From NCBI RefSeq assembly GCF_029953285.1, contig NZ_JASAOI010000046.1:1-64000 (forward strand): a stretch of 64,000 bases of DNA, in the 5' to 3' direction. Below the pieces are notes generated by a model. It was not told the DNA's origin. It did not search any database and worked only from the letters and a program-made list of their open reading frames with translations. A program made the translations under genes and the position numbers. How positions within the stretch are numbered: the first letter of the stretch is position 1; every line of letters begins with the position of its first letter. The DNA is from Yinghuangia seranimata (GTDB lineage: Bacteria > Actinomycetota > Actinomycetes > Streptomycetales > Streptomycetaceae). Below, in pieces: positions 50,442 to 59,216 of this stretch.

Positions 50442-50582
50442 GCCCCTCCGTCCCGCGGCGTCGGCGCCGGCTCGTCTTCCGCCCCGGCGTCGCGTAGGCG
50501 CGATCCGCTTCGGTGCAGCGTTCGTTGTTCCCGTCTCGTCCCGTCCCGTCCGTCCCCGTCCCGCGTCGTTCTCCCGCTCCCG

Positions 50583-50738
50583 CCTCGCGTCGCCGCGGTC
50601 GCGCTCCTCGCCCGCCCCGCACCGGTCCCACCACGCTTCGCGCCTTGACTCCGCGCCGCCCCCGCCCCACCCCGTCTTGCCGCGCCGGCCTCGCGTCGCC
50701 GCGGTCGCTCGCTCCGCCCGCCCCGCAGCGATCCCACC
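50583..50738. repeat. Imperfect ~50-bp direct repeat
   Basis: Two related 50-bp segments start CCTCGCGTCGCCGCGGTCGC at 50583 and 50689, 106 bases apart. Both end in a Pro-rich-looking GCCCGCCCCGCA...TCCCACC run. They differ by a few substitutions, so the duplication is older than the 44-bp one upstream. Confidence 0.65.
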
Positions 50739-50944
50739 GTGTCCCAAGCCTGCCCCTGCCCCGCCTCGTGCCGCCCTGCATCAGGTCGTGCCACTGCCCC
50801 GTCCCACTTCGTCCCGCCTCCGGCGTGGAAGATCACGCGGTTTGCGCGAGAACTCCCCCGCGGTGCGGAAGTCTTGTCTCCCGGGCTCGGCTCGTCGGGT
50901 CGCAGCCCGCCCGTCGGAAGCCCGCACCCATCCCTGGAGGGGCG

Positions 50945-52090
50945 ATGCGCACACCGGTCACGGAACTCCTCGGCATCGAGCTGCCGTTGTTCGCGTTCAG
51001 CCACTGCCGGGACGTCGTTGCCGCGGTCACCAACGCGGGTGGGTTCGGCGTGCTCGGTGCGGCGTCGCACACGCCTGAGGAACTCGAGCTCGAACTGCGG
51101 TGGATCGACGAGCATGTCGGCGGACGGCCGTACGGTGTCGACCTGATCGCGCCCGCCTCGTACGCGGGCAAGGGCGAGGGCCGCGACCCGATCGGGCTGT
51201 GGGACCACATCCCGGCCGCGCACCGGAAGTTCGTCGACGAACTGCTCGCCGCGCACGGCGTCGAACCGCACGACCCGCCCGCCGCCGGGCAGCGGCACCG
51301 GCCCCGGCTCACCGAGGAACACGCCCGCGACTGCCTGGACATCGCGTTCGCGCACCCGATCCGACTGATCGCCAACGCACTGGGGGTCCCGCCGGACTAC
51401 CTCCTCGCACGCGGCAAGGCGGCCGGCGTCCCGGTCGCCGCCCTCGTCGGCACGCGCGACCACGCGGTGCGCCAGGTCGAGGCCGGGGTCGACATCGTCG
51501 TCGCCCAGGGCACCGAGGCGGGCGGGCACGTCGGCGAGGTGTCCACCATGGTCCTCGTCCCCGAGGTCGTCGACGCGGTCCGCGCCGCAACCCCGCCCGG
51601 CACCGCCCCCGTGCCCGTGCTGGCCGCCGGCGGCATCGTCAACGGCGCCCAGATGGCCGCCGCGCTCGCCCTCGGCGCGGCGGGCGCGTGGACGGGCTCG
51701 GTGTGGCTGACCTGCGAGGAGGCCGAGACCGCCGAGGCCACGAAGGCGAAGATGGTGGCGGCCACGTCCAGCGACACCGTCCGCTCGCGCGCCCGCACCG
51801 GCAAGCCGTCCCGGCAGCTGCGCTCCGCGTGGACGGAGGCCTGGGCCGCCCCCGACGCGCCGCCGCCCCTGCCGATGCCCATCCAGTCGCTGCTGAGCGA
51901 GCCCGCGCTGCGCCGCGTCGACCGGCTCGCCGCCGCCGGGCACGAGGGAGCCCGCGAGCTCGCGACGTACTTCGTGGGGCAGGGCGTCGGCATGATGAAC
52001 CGCGTGCGGCCCGCGCGCGAGGTCGTGTACACGATGGCCGAGGAGTTCGCGGCCGCGGTGGAGCGACTCGGGACGTTCCTGGACGAGTAA
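50945..52090 (+). CDS. Nitronate monooxygenase-type FMN enzyme
   Basis: The 381-residue TIM-barrel flavoenzyme belongs to the nitronate monooxygenase/2-nitropropane dioxygenase family: GIELPLFAFSHCRDVVAAVTNAGGFGVLGA, VAQGTEAGGHVGEVSTMVLVPEV with the conserved His, and the FMN phosphate site VLAAGGIVNGAQMAAALALGA. Related actinobacterial proteins lie in fatty-acid and steroid degradation regions, where the substrate may be a CoA ester or 3-nitropropionate. The start follows CTGGAGGGGCG. It is convergent with the TetR gene; the two stops lie 6 bases apart. Confidence 0.9.
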   Translation: MRTPVTELLGIELPLFAFSHCRDVVAAVTNAGGFGVLGAASHTPEELELELRWIDEHVGGRPYGVDLIAPASYAGKGEGRDPIGLWDHIPAAHRKFVDELLAAHGVEPHDPPAAGQRHRPRLTEEHARDCLDIAFAHPIRLIANALGVPPDYLLARGKAAGVPVAALVGTRDHAVRQVEAGVDIVVAQGTEAGGHVGEVSTMVLVPEVVDAVRAATPPGTAPVPVLAAGGIVNGAQMAAALALGAAGAWTGSVWLTCEEAETAEATKAKMVAATSSDTVRSRARTGKPSRQLRSAWTEAWAAPDAPPPLPMPIQSLLSEPALRRVDRLAAAGHEGARELATYFVGQGVGMMNRVRPAREVVYTMAEEFAAAVERLGTFLDE

Positions 52091-52096
52091 CCGCCG

Positions 52097-52747
52097 CTAG
52101 GAGGCCACCGGCGCCACGGTGGCGCGGTGCCCCATGCTCGCCAGCGCGATCGCCACGTACCGGTCGGCGATCTGCTGCGGCGTCAGGGGGCCGTCCAGGC
52201 GGTACCAGTTGGCCACCGCCTGAGCCATCGTCAGCACCGCGCGGCCGGCGTCGACGGGGTACGGGGTGGTGAACTCGTCCAGCTCCACCGCGTCCCGCAC
52301 GTTCGTCTGCACGAGCGCTTCGAGCTCGTCGCGCAGCGCGATGTAGCGGGCCCGGTTCTCCGGTTCGAGGCTGCGCATCTCGGTGTCCAGGAACGCCATC
52401 GGCGCGCGGTTGGCCATGTACAGCACGATGCACTCCACCAGCGCGGAGAACCGGTCCACCGGCTGGTCGCCCGCGTCCTTGACCGCCGAACGGCAGCGCC
52501 CCAGCACCGCGTTCATCGAACCCAGCAGCAGCTCGACGAGCAGCGCCTGCTTGTTCTGGTAGTGGTAGTACAGCGCGGGCACGGTGACCCCGACGCGGCG
52601 CGCGATGTCGCGAACCGTCGTGCCGTGGTAGCCGTGCTCGTCGAACGCGTCCAACGACGCCGACAGGATCGGCGGGAGCTTGATGGGCTCGTACGCCCGC
52701 CAGTCGTCGTGGCCGTCGGCCCGCAGATCCGCCACCAGCTCGGCCAT
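52097..52747 (-). CDS. TetR-family regulator
   Basis: The 216-residue regulator has the TetR helix-turn-helix ILSASLDAFDEHGYHGTTVRDIARRVGVTVPALYYHYQNKQALL and a C-terminal ligand domain with AVANWYRLDGPLTPQQIADRYV, typical of regulators of acyl-CoA/lipid catabolism. AAGGA lies about 8 bases before ATG 52747; a GTG two codons upstream is possible. An AGCGAGCGTTCGTT site lies 72 bases upstream, probably for autoregulation. Confidence 0.9.
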   Translation of the reverse strand: MAELVADLRADGHDDWRAYEPIKLPPILSASLDAFDEHGYHGTTVRDIARRVGVTVPALYYHYQNKQALLVELLLGSMNAVLGRCRSAVKDAGDQPVDRFSALVECIVLYMANRAPMAFLDTEMRSLEPENRARYIALRDELEALVQTNVRDAVELDEFTTPYPVDAGRAVLTMAQAVANWYRLDGPLTPQQIADRYVAIALASMGHRATVAPVAS

Positions 52748-52817
52748 GGGCACGTCCTTCGCAATCCCGCCGTCTCGTCGCCGGCTCGTCGTCGCGCGGC
52801 ACGTTCGTCGGACAGTC

Positions 52818-52833
52818 TAGCGAGCGTTCGTTA
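52818..52833. promoter_or_regulatory. TetR-type operator upstream of the 52.1-kb regulator
   Basis: TAGCGAGCGTTCGTTA matches its own reverse complement at 12 of 16 positions. It resembles the sites at the thiolase (AGCGATCGTTCAGTA) and acyl-CoA ligase (AGCGAGCGCTAGTA) genes. Autoregulation by the neighbouring TetR protein is likely. Confidence 0.6.
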
Positions 52834-52909
52834 CGCGTACGTGGCCGACCGGCAAGCGGTCATGGGCCGATGACTGGACATCAGACGGACGGCCCGGCCT
52901 GCGGGGACG

Positions 52910-55876
52910 TCAGCCGGCGCCCAACAGCTCCGGCATGCTCGACAGTTCCGTACGCGACACGATGCCCAGTTTCGGATACGCCTTGTAGAGGTGGTGTCCG
53001 ACGGTGCGCGGGCTCAGGAACAACTGCGCCGCGATGTCCCGGTTCGACATGCCCTGCGCCGCCAGCCGGGTGATCTGCAGCTCCTGCGGGGTCAGCACCG
53101 CCAGCGCGCCGGTCGGCGACGCGGTGGCCGGACGTGCCGTGCCGGTGCCGGTCGCGTCCAGCTCGGTGCGGGCGCGCTCCGCCCACGGGCGCGCGCCGAT
53201 GCGCTCGAACTCCTCGAGCGCGGTGCGGAGATGGTCGCGGGCGTCGGTCTTGCGGCGCACCCGGCGCAGCCACTCGCCGTACAGCAGTGCGGTGCGGGCC
53301 CGTTCCATCGGGCGCCGGTCGGGGTCGTGCAGTGCGAGCGCGCCGGTCCACAGCACCTCGGCGTCGGCGTCGTCGGACAGCAGGGCTTGGCAGCGCAGCA
53401 CGATCGCGTCCGCCCACGGCTGCCGCACCCGGTCCGCCCAGGCCTCGAACCGCGCGAACGACTCGGCGGCACGCTCCGGTTCGCCCAGCCGCACCGCGGC
53501 CTCCAACAGGTCGGGCGTGCTCCGCGTCGCGCAGATGTGGTGCCGCAGCGGCTCCCGGGTCAGCTGCTCGAACCGGCTGAGCGCCGACGCCGCGCGCCCG
53601 AGCCCGAGGTCGAGCATCCCGAGCGCCCAGTACGCCCACGGTGTCCCGGAGGCCATCGCCCCACCCGCACCGGTCGTCAACGACGCGTCCGCCGCCTCCC
53701 GGCACGCCGCCTCGTCACCGGAGAGCCCGTGCAGGATCGCCAGCACGCTGTGGAACTGGCTCGTCCACTGCTGCTGCCCGGTGTCCCGCGCGAACCCGAG
53801 CGCTTCGCTCGCCGTGGCGAGCCCGTCGTTGAAGCGGCTCTGGAAGACCTCGGCCTCGACCTTGAAGAACAGCAGTGTCGGGAGCCGCCCGATCCCACCG
53901 TTGCGCCGCGAGTCGGCGACGAGCCGGACGGCGAGGTCGTACGCGTCCTCGTCCTGCCCTTGGGTGAGGGCCACACCGCAGAGCAGCTGGAGCACTCGCG
54001 CGTCGACCTCCCCGGCCGCCCTGGCAGCGGCAAGGGCGTCGGAGAGGGGAGGCGAGCCGGTGCGGGATCGGGTGGGCGGCTTGGCGGCGCCCTGTTCTGG
54101 CGCGTCGTCGGCGGCGGTTGCCGAGCCGCTCGCCGCGCGCCCGGCGACCACCCCGGCCGCACGGCCCGCGCCGGCTGCGCGGCGGGCGGGTGCGGCAGTG
54201 GGGCTTGCGTTTTCGGTTCCGTTCTCCGCCGGTGTGGAACCGCTCGCCGGACCCGCGGCAGGCCCGTCAGGTCCTGTCGTCCCGTCCGCGCCGGAGGCGC
54301 CCAGGCAGGCCACCAAATACCGCGCCACCGGTGTGATCGGGTCGTCCTCCGGCAGGTCCAGCGCGTCCAACCGGTCGAGTGTGGCGTGGAGTTCGGCCTC
54401 GCTCAGGTACCACGCCGTGTGCGCCGCCTGCACCAGGAGGCGTGCCGCGTACGTTGGGGCCTCGTCGGCGACGTCCTCCGCGCCGGCGAGCAGCAGCTTG
54501 TGCGCGCTCGGGAAGCTGCCCTGCCAGAAGTCCGCCAGCCCCTGAACGAGCGTCAGCGTGGCCCGCACCACCGGGTCGGTGCTGTGGCCGACGCTGCGGG
54601 CGGCGAAGTCGCGGGCGCGGTCCAGTTCGCCGGCCTCCGACGCCCACTTGGCCGCGAGCGCCAGGCGGCGTACCCGCTGCCGCTGATCGACCGTCAGGCG
54701 GGCGGAGTGCTCGTACGCCCGGGCCGCCGCCGCGTATCCGCCCCGCTCACGGGCCCCTTCGGCGGTGGCGTCGAGCGCGTCGGCGACCGCCGCATCCGGT
54801 GTCGTGGACGCCGCCGCGAGCTGCCATGCGCGGCGGTCCGCCTGGTCGGGCGCGTCCAGCGCCGCGGCCAGTGCCTGATGGACCGTCAGCCGTCGGTCGA
54901 GCGGGGCTCGTTGGTGTACCGCGGCGCGGATCAGCGGGTGCCGGAACCGCGGCGTCCCGTCGTCGAGCCGCACCAGGTCGGCGGCGTGCGCCGGTTCGAG
55001 GTCGGTGGCCTGGGCGCCGAGCGCTTCGGCCGCGCGCAGCACGACCCCGATGTCGCCGGTGTCGTCGAGCGCGATCACGAGGAGCAGCGTCTGCGTCGCG
55101 GCCGGCAGGCGGCTGACCTGCCCGTGGAAGGCCATCTGCAGCCGGCTGGTGAGCGGCAGCGCGCCGGGCCGGAAGACCGCCGACGGGTTCTCCGAGGCCA
55201 GTGCGACCGGGAGTTCGAGCAGGGCGAGCGGGTTGCCGTTCGCCTCGGCGAGCACCCGGTAGCGGGCGGTGGGCGTCAGGTCGGCGGCGTGCGTGTCCAG
55301 CAGCGCCCCGGCCTCGGCCGCCGGGAGGCCGGTCAGCCGCAGCTCGGGCAGGCCGGGCGCGGGGAACGAGCCCTCGCCGTCCCGCGCCCCGAACAGCACG
55401 ACCACGCCTTCCGCGTGCAGGCGCCGCGCGGCGAACACCAGGGCGTCGGAGGACACCTTGTCGAGCCACTGCGCGTCGTCGACGACACACAGCAGCGGCC
55501 CGTCGCCGGCGTACTCCGACAGCAGCGACAGCACGGCCAGGCCGACGAACATCGGTTCGGGCGCCGCGCCGGAGGCGAGGCCGAGCGCGGCGTCGAGGGC
55601 CTGCCGCTGCGGTTCGGGCAGCGCGGCGGTGTGCGCGAGCGCGGGGCGCAGCAGCAGGCTCAGTCCCGCGTACGCCAGCTCGGCCTCGAACTCGACGCCG
55701 GTGCCCTGGACGACGGGTATGCCGGCGGCCTCGGCGGCGGCGACCGCGTGCTTCAGCAGCGTCGTCTTGCCGATGCCCGGTTCGCCGCGCACCACCAGGA
55801 CCCCGCTGGTGCCGGAGCGCGCCGCGTCGAGGAGCGCCCCGACCGTCGCCTGCTCGGCTGCTCTTCCCTGCACCAT
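52910..55876 (-). CDS. LuxR-family (LAL) transcriptional regulator with AAA ATPase domain
   Basis: The 988-residue protein has an N-terminal AAA/STAND ATPase with Walker A GEPGIGKTT (residues 31-39) and Walker B LLCVVDDAQW (D133-D134). Helical TPR-like repeats follow, then a C-terminal LuxR helix-turn-helix (LTPQELQITRLAAQGMSNRDIAAQLFLSPRTVGHHLYKAYPKLG). An Ala/Gly/Pro/Thr-rich, disordered insert of about 80 residues (roughly 530-610) splits the repeat region. Such LAL regulators control secondary metabolism or sugar use. It is divergent from the NTF2/MFS operon and could control it. Start ATG 55876; GTG 55885 is possible. Confidence 0.92.
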   Translation of the reverse strand: MVQGRAAEQATVGALLDAARSGTSGVLVVRGEPGIGKTTLLKHAVAAAEAAGIPVVQGTGVEFEAELAYAGLSLLLRPALAHTAALPEPQRQALDAALGLASGAAPEPMFVGLAVLSLLSEYAGDGPLLCVVDDAQWLDKVSSDALVFAARRLHAEGVVVLFGARDGEGSFPAPGLPELRLTGLPAAEAGALLDTHAADLTPTARYRVLAEANGNPLALLELPVALASENPSAVFRPGALPLTSRLQMAFHGQVSRLPAATQTLLLVIALDDTGDIGVVLRAAEALGAQATDLEPAHAADLVRLDDGTPRFRHPLIRAAVHQRAPLDRRLTVHQALAAALDAPDQADRRAWQLAAASTTPDAAVADALDATAEGARERGGYAAAARAYEHSARLTVDQRQRVRRLALAAKWASEAGELDRARDFAARSVGHSTDPVVRATLTLVQGLADFWQGSFPSAHKLLLAGAEDVADEAPTYAARLLVQAAHTAWYLSEAELHATLDRLDALDLPEDDPITPVARYLVACLGASGADGTTGPDGPAAGPASGSTPAENGTENASPTAAPARRAAGAGRAAGVVAGRAASGSATAADDAPEQGAAKPPTRSRTGSPPLSDALAAARAAGEVDARVLQLLCGVALTQGQDEDAYDLAVRLVADSRRNGGIGRLPTLLFFKVEAEVFQSRFNDGLATASEALGFARDTGQQQWTSQFHSVLAILHGLSGDEAACREAADASLTTGAGGAMASGTPWAYWALGMLDLGLGRAASALSRFEQLTREPLRHHICATRSTPDLLEAAVRLGEPERAAESFARFEAWADRVRQPWADAIVLRCQALLSDDADAEVLWTGALALHDPDRRPMERARTALLYGEWLRRVRRKTDARDHLRTALEEFERIGARPWAERARTELDATGTGTARPATASPTGALAVLTPQELQITRLAAQGMSNRDIAAQLFLSPRTVGHHLYKAYPKLGIVSRTELSSMPELLGAG

Positions 55877-55895
55877 GCCGGGCACGTTACCCGCT

Positions 55896-55929
55896 TGCCC
55901 ACCCGTCGCCCCCACCGCCCATATTCGAG
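55896..55929. repeat. Dispersed intergenic repeat, copy 1
   Basis: This 34-bp sequence (TGCCCACCCGTCGCCCCCAC ... CATATTCGAG) recurs at 63322-63356 with a single extra C. It lies just upstream of the LuxR gene start. Small GC hairpins (AGCGC/GCGCT) follow the copy. Confidence 0.8.
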
Positions 55930-56004
55930 AGCGCTCCGCGCTCACCCCTCTTGTTGCTCCCGCCGGGGCGCCCGCGGCGGGCGTACTTAAGGGCCCCGGC
56001 GACC

Positions 56005-56020
56005 GTACTTAGGCAAGTAC
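56005..56020. promoter_or_regulatory. Palindromic operator in the LuxR/NTF2 divergent region
   Basis: GTACTTAGGCAAGTAC is a perfect 6+6 inverted repeat with a 4-base centre. GTACTTA also occurs at 55983 and 56017, giving three copies in 41 bases. It lies between the LuxR gene and the NTF2/MFS operon (start 56156). Confidence 0.55.
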
Positions 56021-56155
56021 TTATACGTGACCGATTCCCGGTGATCGCAATCTCCGTAACTTCTTGACCTGCGGAAAGGACCGCAAGACAGAAGAAGCGA
56101 AGACCCCGGCAAGGCCCCCGCGGGGCCCGCCGGGACCACCGAGAGGACGGACGCC

Positions 56156-56536
56156 ATGACCGCCACCACCCCCGACTTCACCGCCATCGTCGACCGCTAC
56201 CTCGCCGCCTGGAACGAGACCGACCCGGCCAAGCGCCGCGCGCTCGTCGAGGAGGTGTTCGACGCGGACGCCACGTACACGGACCCGCTCGCGGAGGTCG
56301 GCGGACACGACGGCATCGACACCGTGATCGGCGCCGTGCAGGGCCAGTTCGGCGGACTGGTGTTCAGCCTCGCCGGGGCGGTCGACGGCCACCACAACAT
56401 CGTCCGGTTCACCTGGAACCTCGGCCCCGCGGGCGGCGAGGCGCTCGCCGTCGGCTTCGACGTCGCGGTGCTGGACGACAACGGCAAGGTCACGCAGGTG
56501 CAGGGCTTCCTGGACAAGGTCCCCGCCGGCGCGTGA
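56156..56536 (+). CDS. NTF2-like (SnoaL-type) protein
   Basis: The 126-residue cone-shaped NTF2-fold protein has FTAIVDRYLAAWNETDPAKRRALVEEVF at the start, ATYTDPLAEVGGHDGIDTVIGAV in the pocket region and VLDDNGKVTQVQGFLDK at the end. Proteins of this fold bind or isomerise small molecules. It is the first gene of a two-gene operon with the following MFS exporter. Confidence 0.85.
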   Translation: MTATTPDFTAIVDRYLAAWNETDPAKRRALVEEVFDADATYTDPLAEVGGHDGIDTVIGAVQGQFGGLVFSLAGAVDGHHNIVRFTWNLGPAGGEALAVGFDVAVLDDNGKVTQVQGFLDKVPAGA

Positions 56537-56660
56537 CCCGCCCGGGAGCGGGCCCGGCCCCACCCCCCCCGCGCGCCGGACCCGCTCCCCACCCCGCCTT
56601 CCCCTCACGCACAGCCCTCCGTACCCGCCCCGCCCCCTGCCCGGAAAGGACGACACAACC

Positions 56661-58130
56661 GTGTCCACGACCGCGACGCCCCGCAGCGCCGCCCCCGCGC
56701 CCGTCGCGGCGGCGCGCACCACCGCCCCCGACCACACCCCCTCGTGGGGAACGCTCCTGGTGCTCCTCGCCGGGGTGTTCATCACCACGCTCGACTTCTT
56801 CATCGTCAACGTCGCCATCCCCGCCACCCAGGCCGACCTGGGCGCGAGCTCCGCCGCCATCCAGTGGGTGGTCGCCGGCTACGGCCTGGCGCTGGCCGGA
56901 CTGCTCATCACCGGCGGACGCCTCGGCGACATGGCCGGCCGCCGCCGGATGTTCATGATCGGACTGGGGGCCTTCACGATCGCGTCCGCCGCGTGCGGGC
57001 TCGCGCAGAACCCCGAGATGCTGATCGTCTCGCGGGTGGCCCAGGGCGCCTCCGCGGCACTGCTCATGCCGCAGGTGCTGGGGATCCTCAACGTCGTGTA
57101 CACGGGGCAGCACCGGGCGCGTGCCTTCATGGCGTACGGCCTGACCATCGGGTTCGCGGGCGTCTTCGGGCAGCTCATCGGCGGCGGTCTGATCGAGATC
57201 GACCTGTTCGGGCTGGACTGGCGCAGCATCTACTGGATCAACGTGCCGGTCGGCATCGCGGCGCTGGTGATGACGCCGCGCCTGGTGCCCGAGTCCAAGG
57301 GCACGGGCGGTACGCGCCTCGACCTGGTGGGTGCGGTGCTGGTGACGGGCGGCCTGGTCGCCGTCGTTCTTCCGCTGGTGCAGGGCCGCGAGCAGGGCTG
57401 GCCGCTGTGGACGTGGCTGTCGCTGGCGGCGGCGCCGGTGCTGATCGCGGAGTTCGCCTGGTACCAGCGTCGGCTGGCCCGGCGTGACGCGGCCCCGCTG
57501 ATCGACCTCGAGATGTTCAAGGAGCGCTCCTTCTCCGCGGGCCTCGCGGTGACCCTGGCGTACTCCCTGGCGATGGCGTCCTTCTTCCTGGTGCTCGCGC
57601 TGTACCTGCAGATGGGCCACGGGATGACCGCGCTGAACTCCGGCCTGCTGTTCATGGCGCTCGGCGTCGGCTACTTCATCGGCGCGGCGCAGGCCGAGAA
57701 GATCGCGGCCAGGCTCGGCCGGCAGGTGCTCACCCTCGGCGCGGTCCTGACGGCGGGCGGCTATGCGGTCCTCGCCGAGACCGTCGCCGGCATCGGCGCC
57801 ACCGGGTCGGTCATGTGGCTCATCCCGGGCCTGGCGCTGGCGGGCTACGGCATGGGTGTGGCGCTGGCCCCGATGTCCGCGATCGTGCTGGCCGGGATCA
57901 CCCCGAAGCACGCCGCCTCCGCGGCCGGCGTCCTGACCACGGCCCAGCAGGTGGGTGGCGCCCTCGGCGTCGCGGTCGTCGGCATCGTCTTCTACGACGC
58001 GCTCGGCACCGGCCTGGCGGCCAACGACTACGCCCACGCCGTCACGTGGGCGCTGATCCCCCTGACGATCTTCTGCGTGGCCACGGCTGCTCTGGTGCAG
58101 CTCCTTCCGAAGCCGGCCGCGCGGGACTGA
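56661..58130 (+). CDS. DHA2-family MFS efflux pump
   Basis: The 489-residue protein has 14 membrane helices of the EmrB/QacA type: FITTLDFFIVNVAIPATQADLGAS, GGRLGDMAGRRRMFMIG, and the helix-5 motif FGQLIGGGLIE. It is similar in architecture to the 31.7-kb pump and probably exports a drug or metabolite. GTG start 56661 with GGAAAGGA upstream. A 15-bp hairpin follows the stop. Confidence 0.93.
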   Translation: MSTTATPRSAAPAPVAAARTTAPDHTPSWGTLLVLLAGVFITTLDFFIVNVAIPATQADLGASSAAIQWVVAGYGLALAGLLITGGRLGDMAGRRRMFMIGLGAFTIASAACGLAQNPEMLIVSRVAQGASAALLMPQVLGILNVVYTGQHRARAFMAYGLTIGFAGVFGQLIGGGLIEIDLFGLDWRSIYWINVPVGIAALVMTPRLVPESKGTGGTRLDLVGAVLVTGGLVAVVLPLVQGREQGWPLWTWLSLAAAPVLIAEFAWYQRRLARRDAAPLIDLEMFKERSFSAGLAVTLAYSLAMASFFLVLALYLQMGHGMTALNSGLLFMALGVGYFIGAAQAEKIAARLGRQVLTLGAVLTAGGYAVLAETVAGIGATGSVMWLIPGLALAGYGMGVALAPMSAIVLAGITPKHAASAAGVLTTAQQVGGALGVAVVGIVFYDALGTGLAANDYAHAVTWALIPLTIFCVATAALVQLLPKPAARD

Positions 58131-58159
58131 CCCCGGGCGGGGCGTAGGGAAAGGGAAAC

Positions 58160-58195
58160 GGCGGGGTGCGGAGCTCACGGGCTCCGCACCCCGCC
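58160..58195 (+). terminator. Terminator of the NTF2/MFS operon
   Basis: GGCGGGGTGCGGAGC (58160-58174) pairs perfectly with GCTCCGCACCCCGCC (58181-58195) around a 6-base loop, 30 bases past the MFS stop and followed by CTTTC. Confidence 0.88.
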
Positions 58196-58334
58196 CTTTC
58201 GCATGCCCACGCGGGGAGCGGTCACGCGCCGCCAGCCCGGGGTGACCGTCTGGTCACGGAAAGATTCTTAATGTATTTCGAATTGGTCTCGGTCTAGTCT
58301 GGATGTGATCGAACTCAGCTGCGGGAGGTCTGAC

Positions 58335-59150
58335 ATGGCGCGCACCGAACTCCGTCGACTGAGCCCGGTGTCCGGGTTCCCGTTCGCCGTCCGGGCCAGT
58401 GCCGGGGCCGAGGCGCGCGCCGAGGAACTCGCCGCGCGGACCGAGCGGGCGATCACCTGGATGACCGACGCGCTGCGCTTCGTGCCGACGCTGCGGCTCA
58501 ACGTCGCCGACGAGCAGGACTGGCCGAGCGTCACCGACATGCCGCTGTACGGCATGCCCCGCGCCATCGACGGCGAGATCACCGTCCCCGTCGGGCCCGC
58601 GCCGTTCTACGACGAGCAACTGGCGTCGTACATGCCCTACGTCAGCGAGGCCACCCGCGCGAACCTTCGCGAACAGTACGGCGAGCCCGGCTCGTTGGTG
58701 TCGTACTACGAGGCCGTCCACGTCCACGAGCTGACGCACCTGTACCACCAGCAGGACTGGGCGTCGTACCCCGACCTGTGGCTGGTCGAGCTGCACGCCA
58801 ACATGGCGATGGTCGGCTACCTGTCCGAGATGGAGCCGGACATGCTGCCGGCGATGCGCACCCTCACCGGCGTCGTGTACGACATGCCCGCCGACACGCT
58901 GCCGTTCCGTGCCCTGCCGGACATGGAGCACGCGCTGGAGCACGGGCTGTTCAACTACGCCTGGTACTTCTTCCACCTCACCGACGCGGCCGAGGAGCTG
59001 TGGGAGACCGGCGGCACCCGTCTCTTCCGCCGCCTGTACGAGTTCGTCCGCGCCCGCCAGCACGCCGCCGAGCCCGGGCATGTGACGCGCGATGAGATGT
59101 GGGCCGTGCACCCGGCGTTGGCCCAGGTGATGGACGAGTGGCCGGCCTGA
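58335..59150 (+). CDS. HEXXH-motif putative zinc metallopeptidase-like protein
   Basis: The 271-residue cytosolic protein is not assigned to a named family. It has a zinc-binding HELTH motif (H131-E132-x-x-H135) in YYEAVHVHELTHLYHQQDWASYPDLWLVELHANM, where the later WLVELHANM Glu could be the third ligand, as in gluzincins. The domain is alpha/beta with a long helical C-terminus (FNYAWYFFHLTDAAEELWE). GCGGGAGG precedes ATG 58335. An AT-rich promoter-like stretch lies at 58262-58285. It is monocistronic; substrate unknown. Confidence 0.75.
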   Translation: MARTELRRLSPVSGFPFAVRASAGAEARAEELAARTERAITWMTDALRFVPTLRLNVADEQDWPSVTDMPLYGMPRAIDGEITVPVGPAPFYDEQLASYMPYVSEATRANLREQYGEPGSLVSYYEAVHVHELTHLYHQQDWASYPDLWLVELHANMAMVGYLSEMEPDMLPAMRTLTGVVYDMPADTLPFRALPDMEHALEHGLFNYAWYFFHLTDAAEELWETGGTRLFRRLYEFVRARQHAAEPGHVTRDEMWAVHPALAQVMDEWPA

Positions 59151-59159
59151 GCCGATCTG

Positions 59160-59213
59160 CTTTTACGACCTGACCCGCTTTTACGACCTGACCCGCTTTT
59201 GCGGTCTGACCCG
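59160..59213. repeat. 18-bp tandem repeat, three units
   Basis: CTTTTACGACCTGACCCG is present twice without change (59160-59177, 59178-59195), followed by a third unit with three substitutions (59196-59213). It fills the gap between two convergent genes. Confidence 0.9.
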
Positions 59214-59216
59214 ACC

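Larger units (their letters stand above)
50221..50944. other. Long non-coding, low-complexity region
   Basis: This 0.7-kb stretch has no supported gene. Frames on both strands are long only because of extreme GC content and would encode Pro/Arg/Gly-rich strings. It contains the 44-bp duplication around a poly-C run (50307-50424), a hairpin and a second imperfect duplication (50583-50738). All are listed separately. Confidence 0.65.

Noticed and set aside
50154-50944. Several 200-600 codon frames on both strands in the region after the thiolase
   Set aside because: They translate to Pro, Arg, Gly and Ala strings, carry the duplicated DNA and poly-C run, and have no ribosome binding site or recognisable product.
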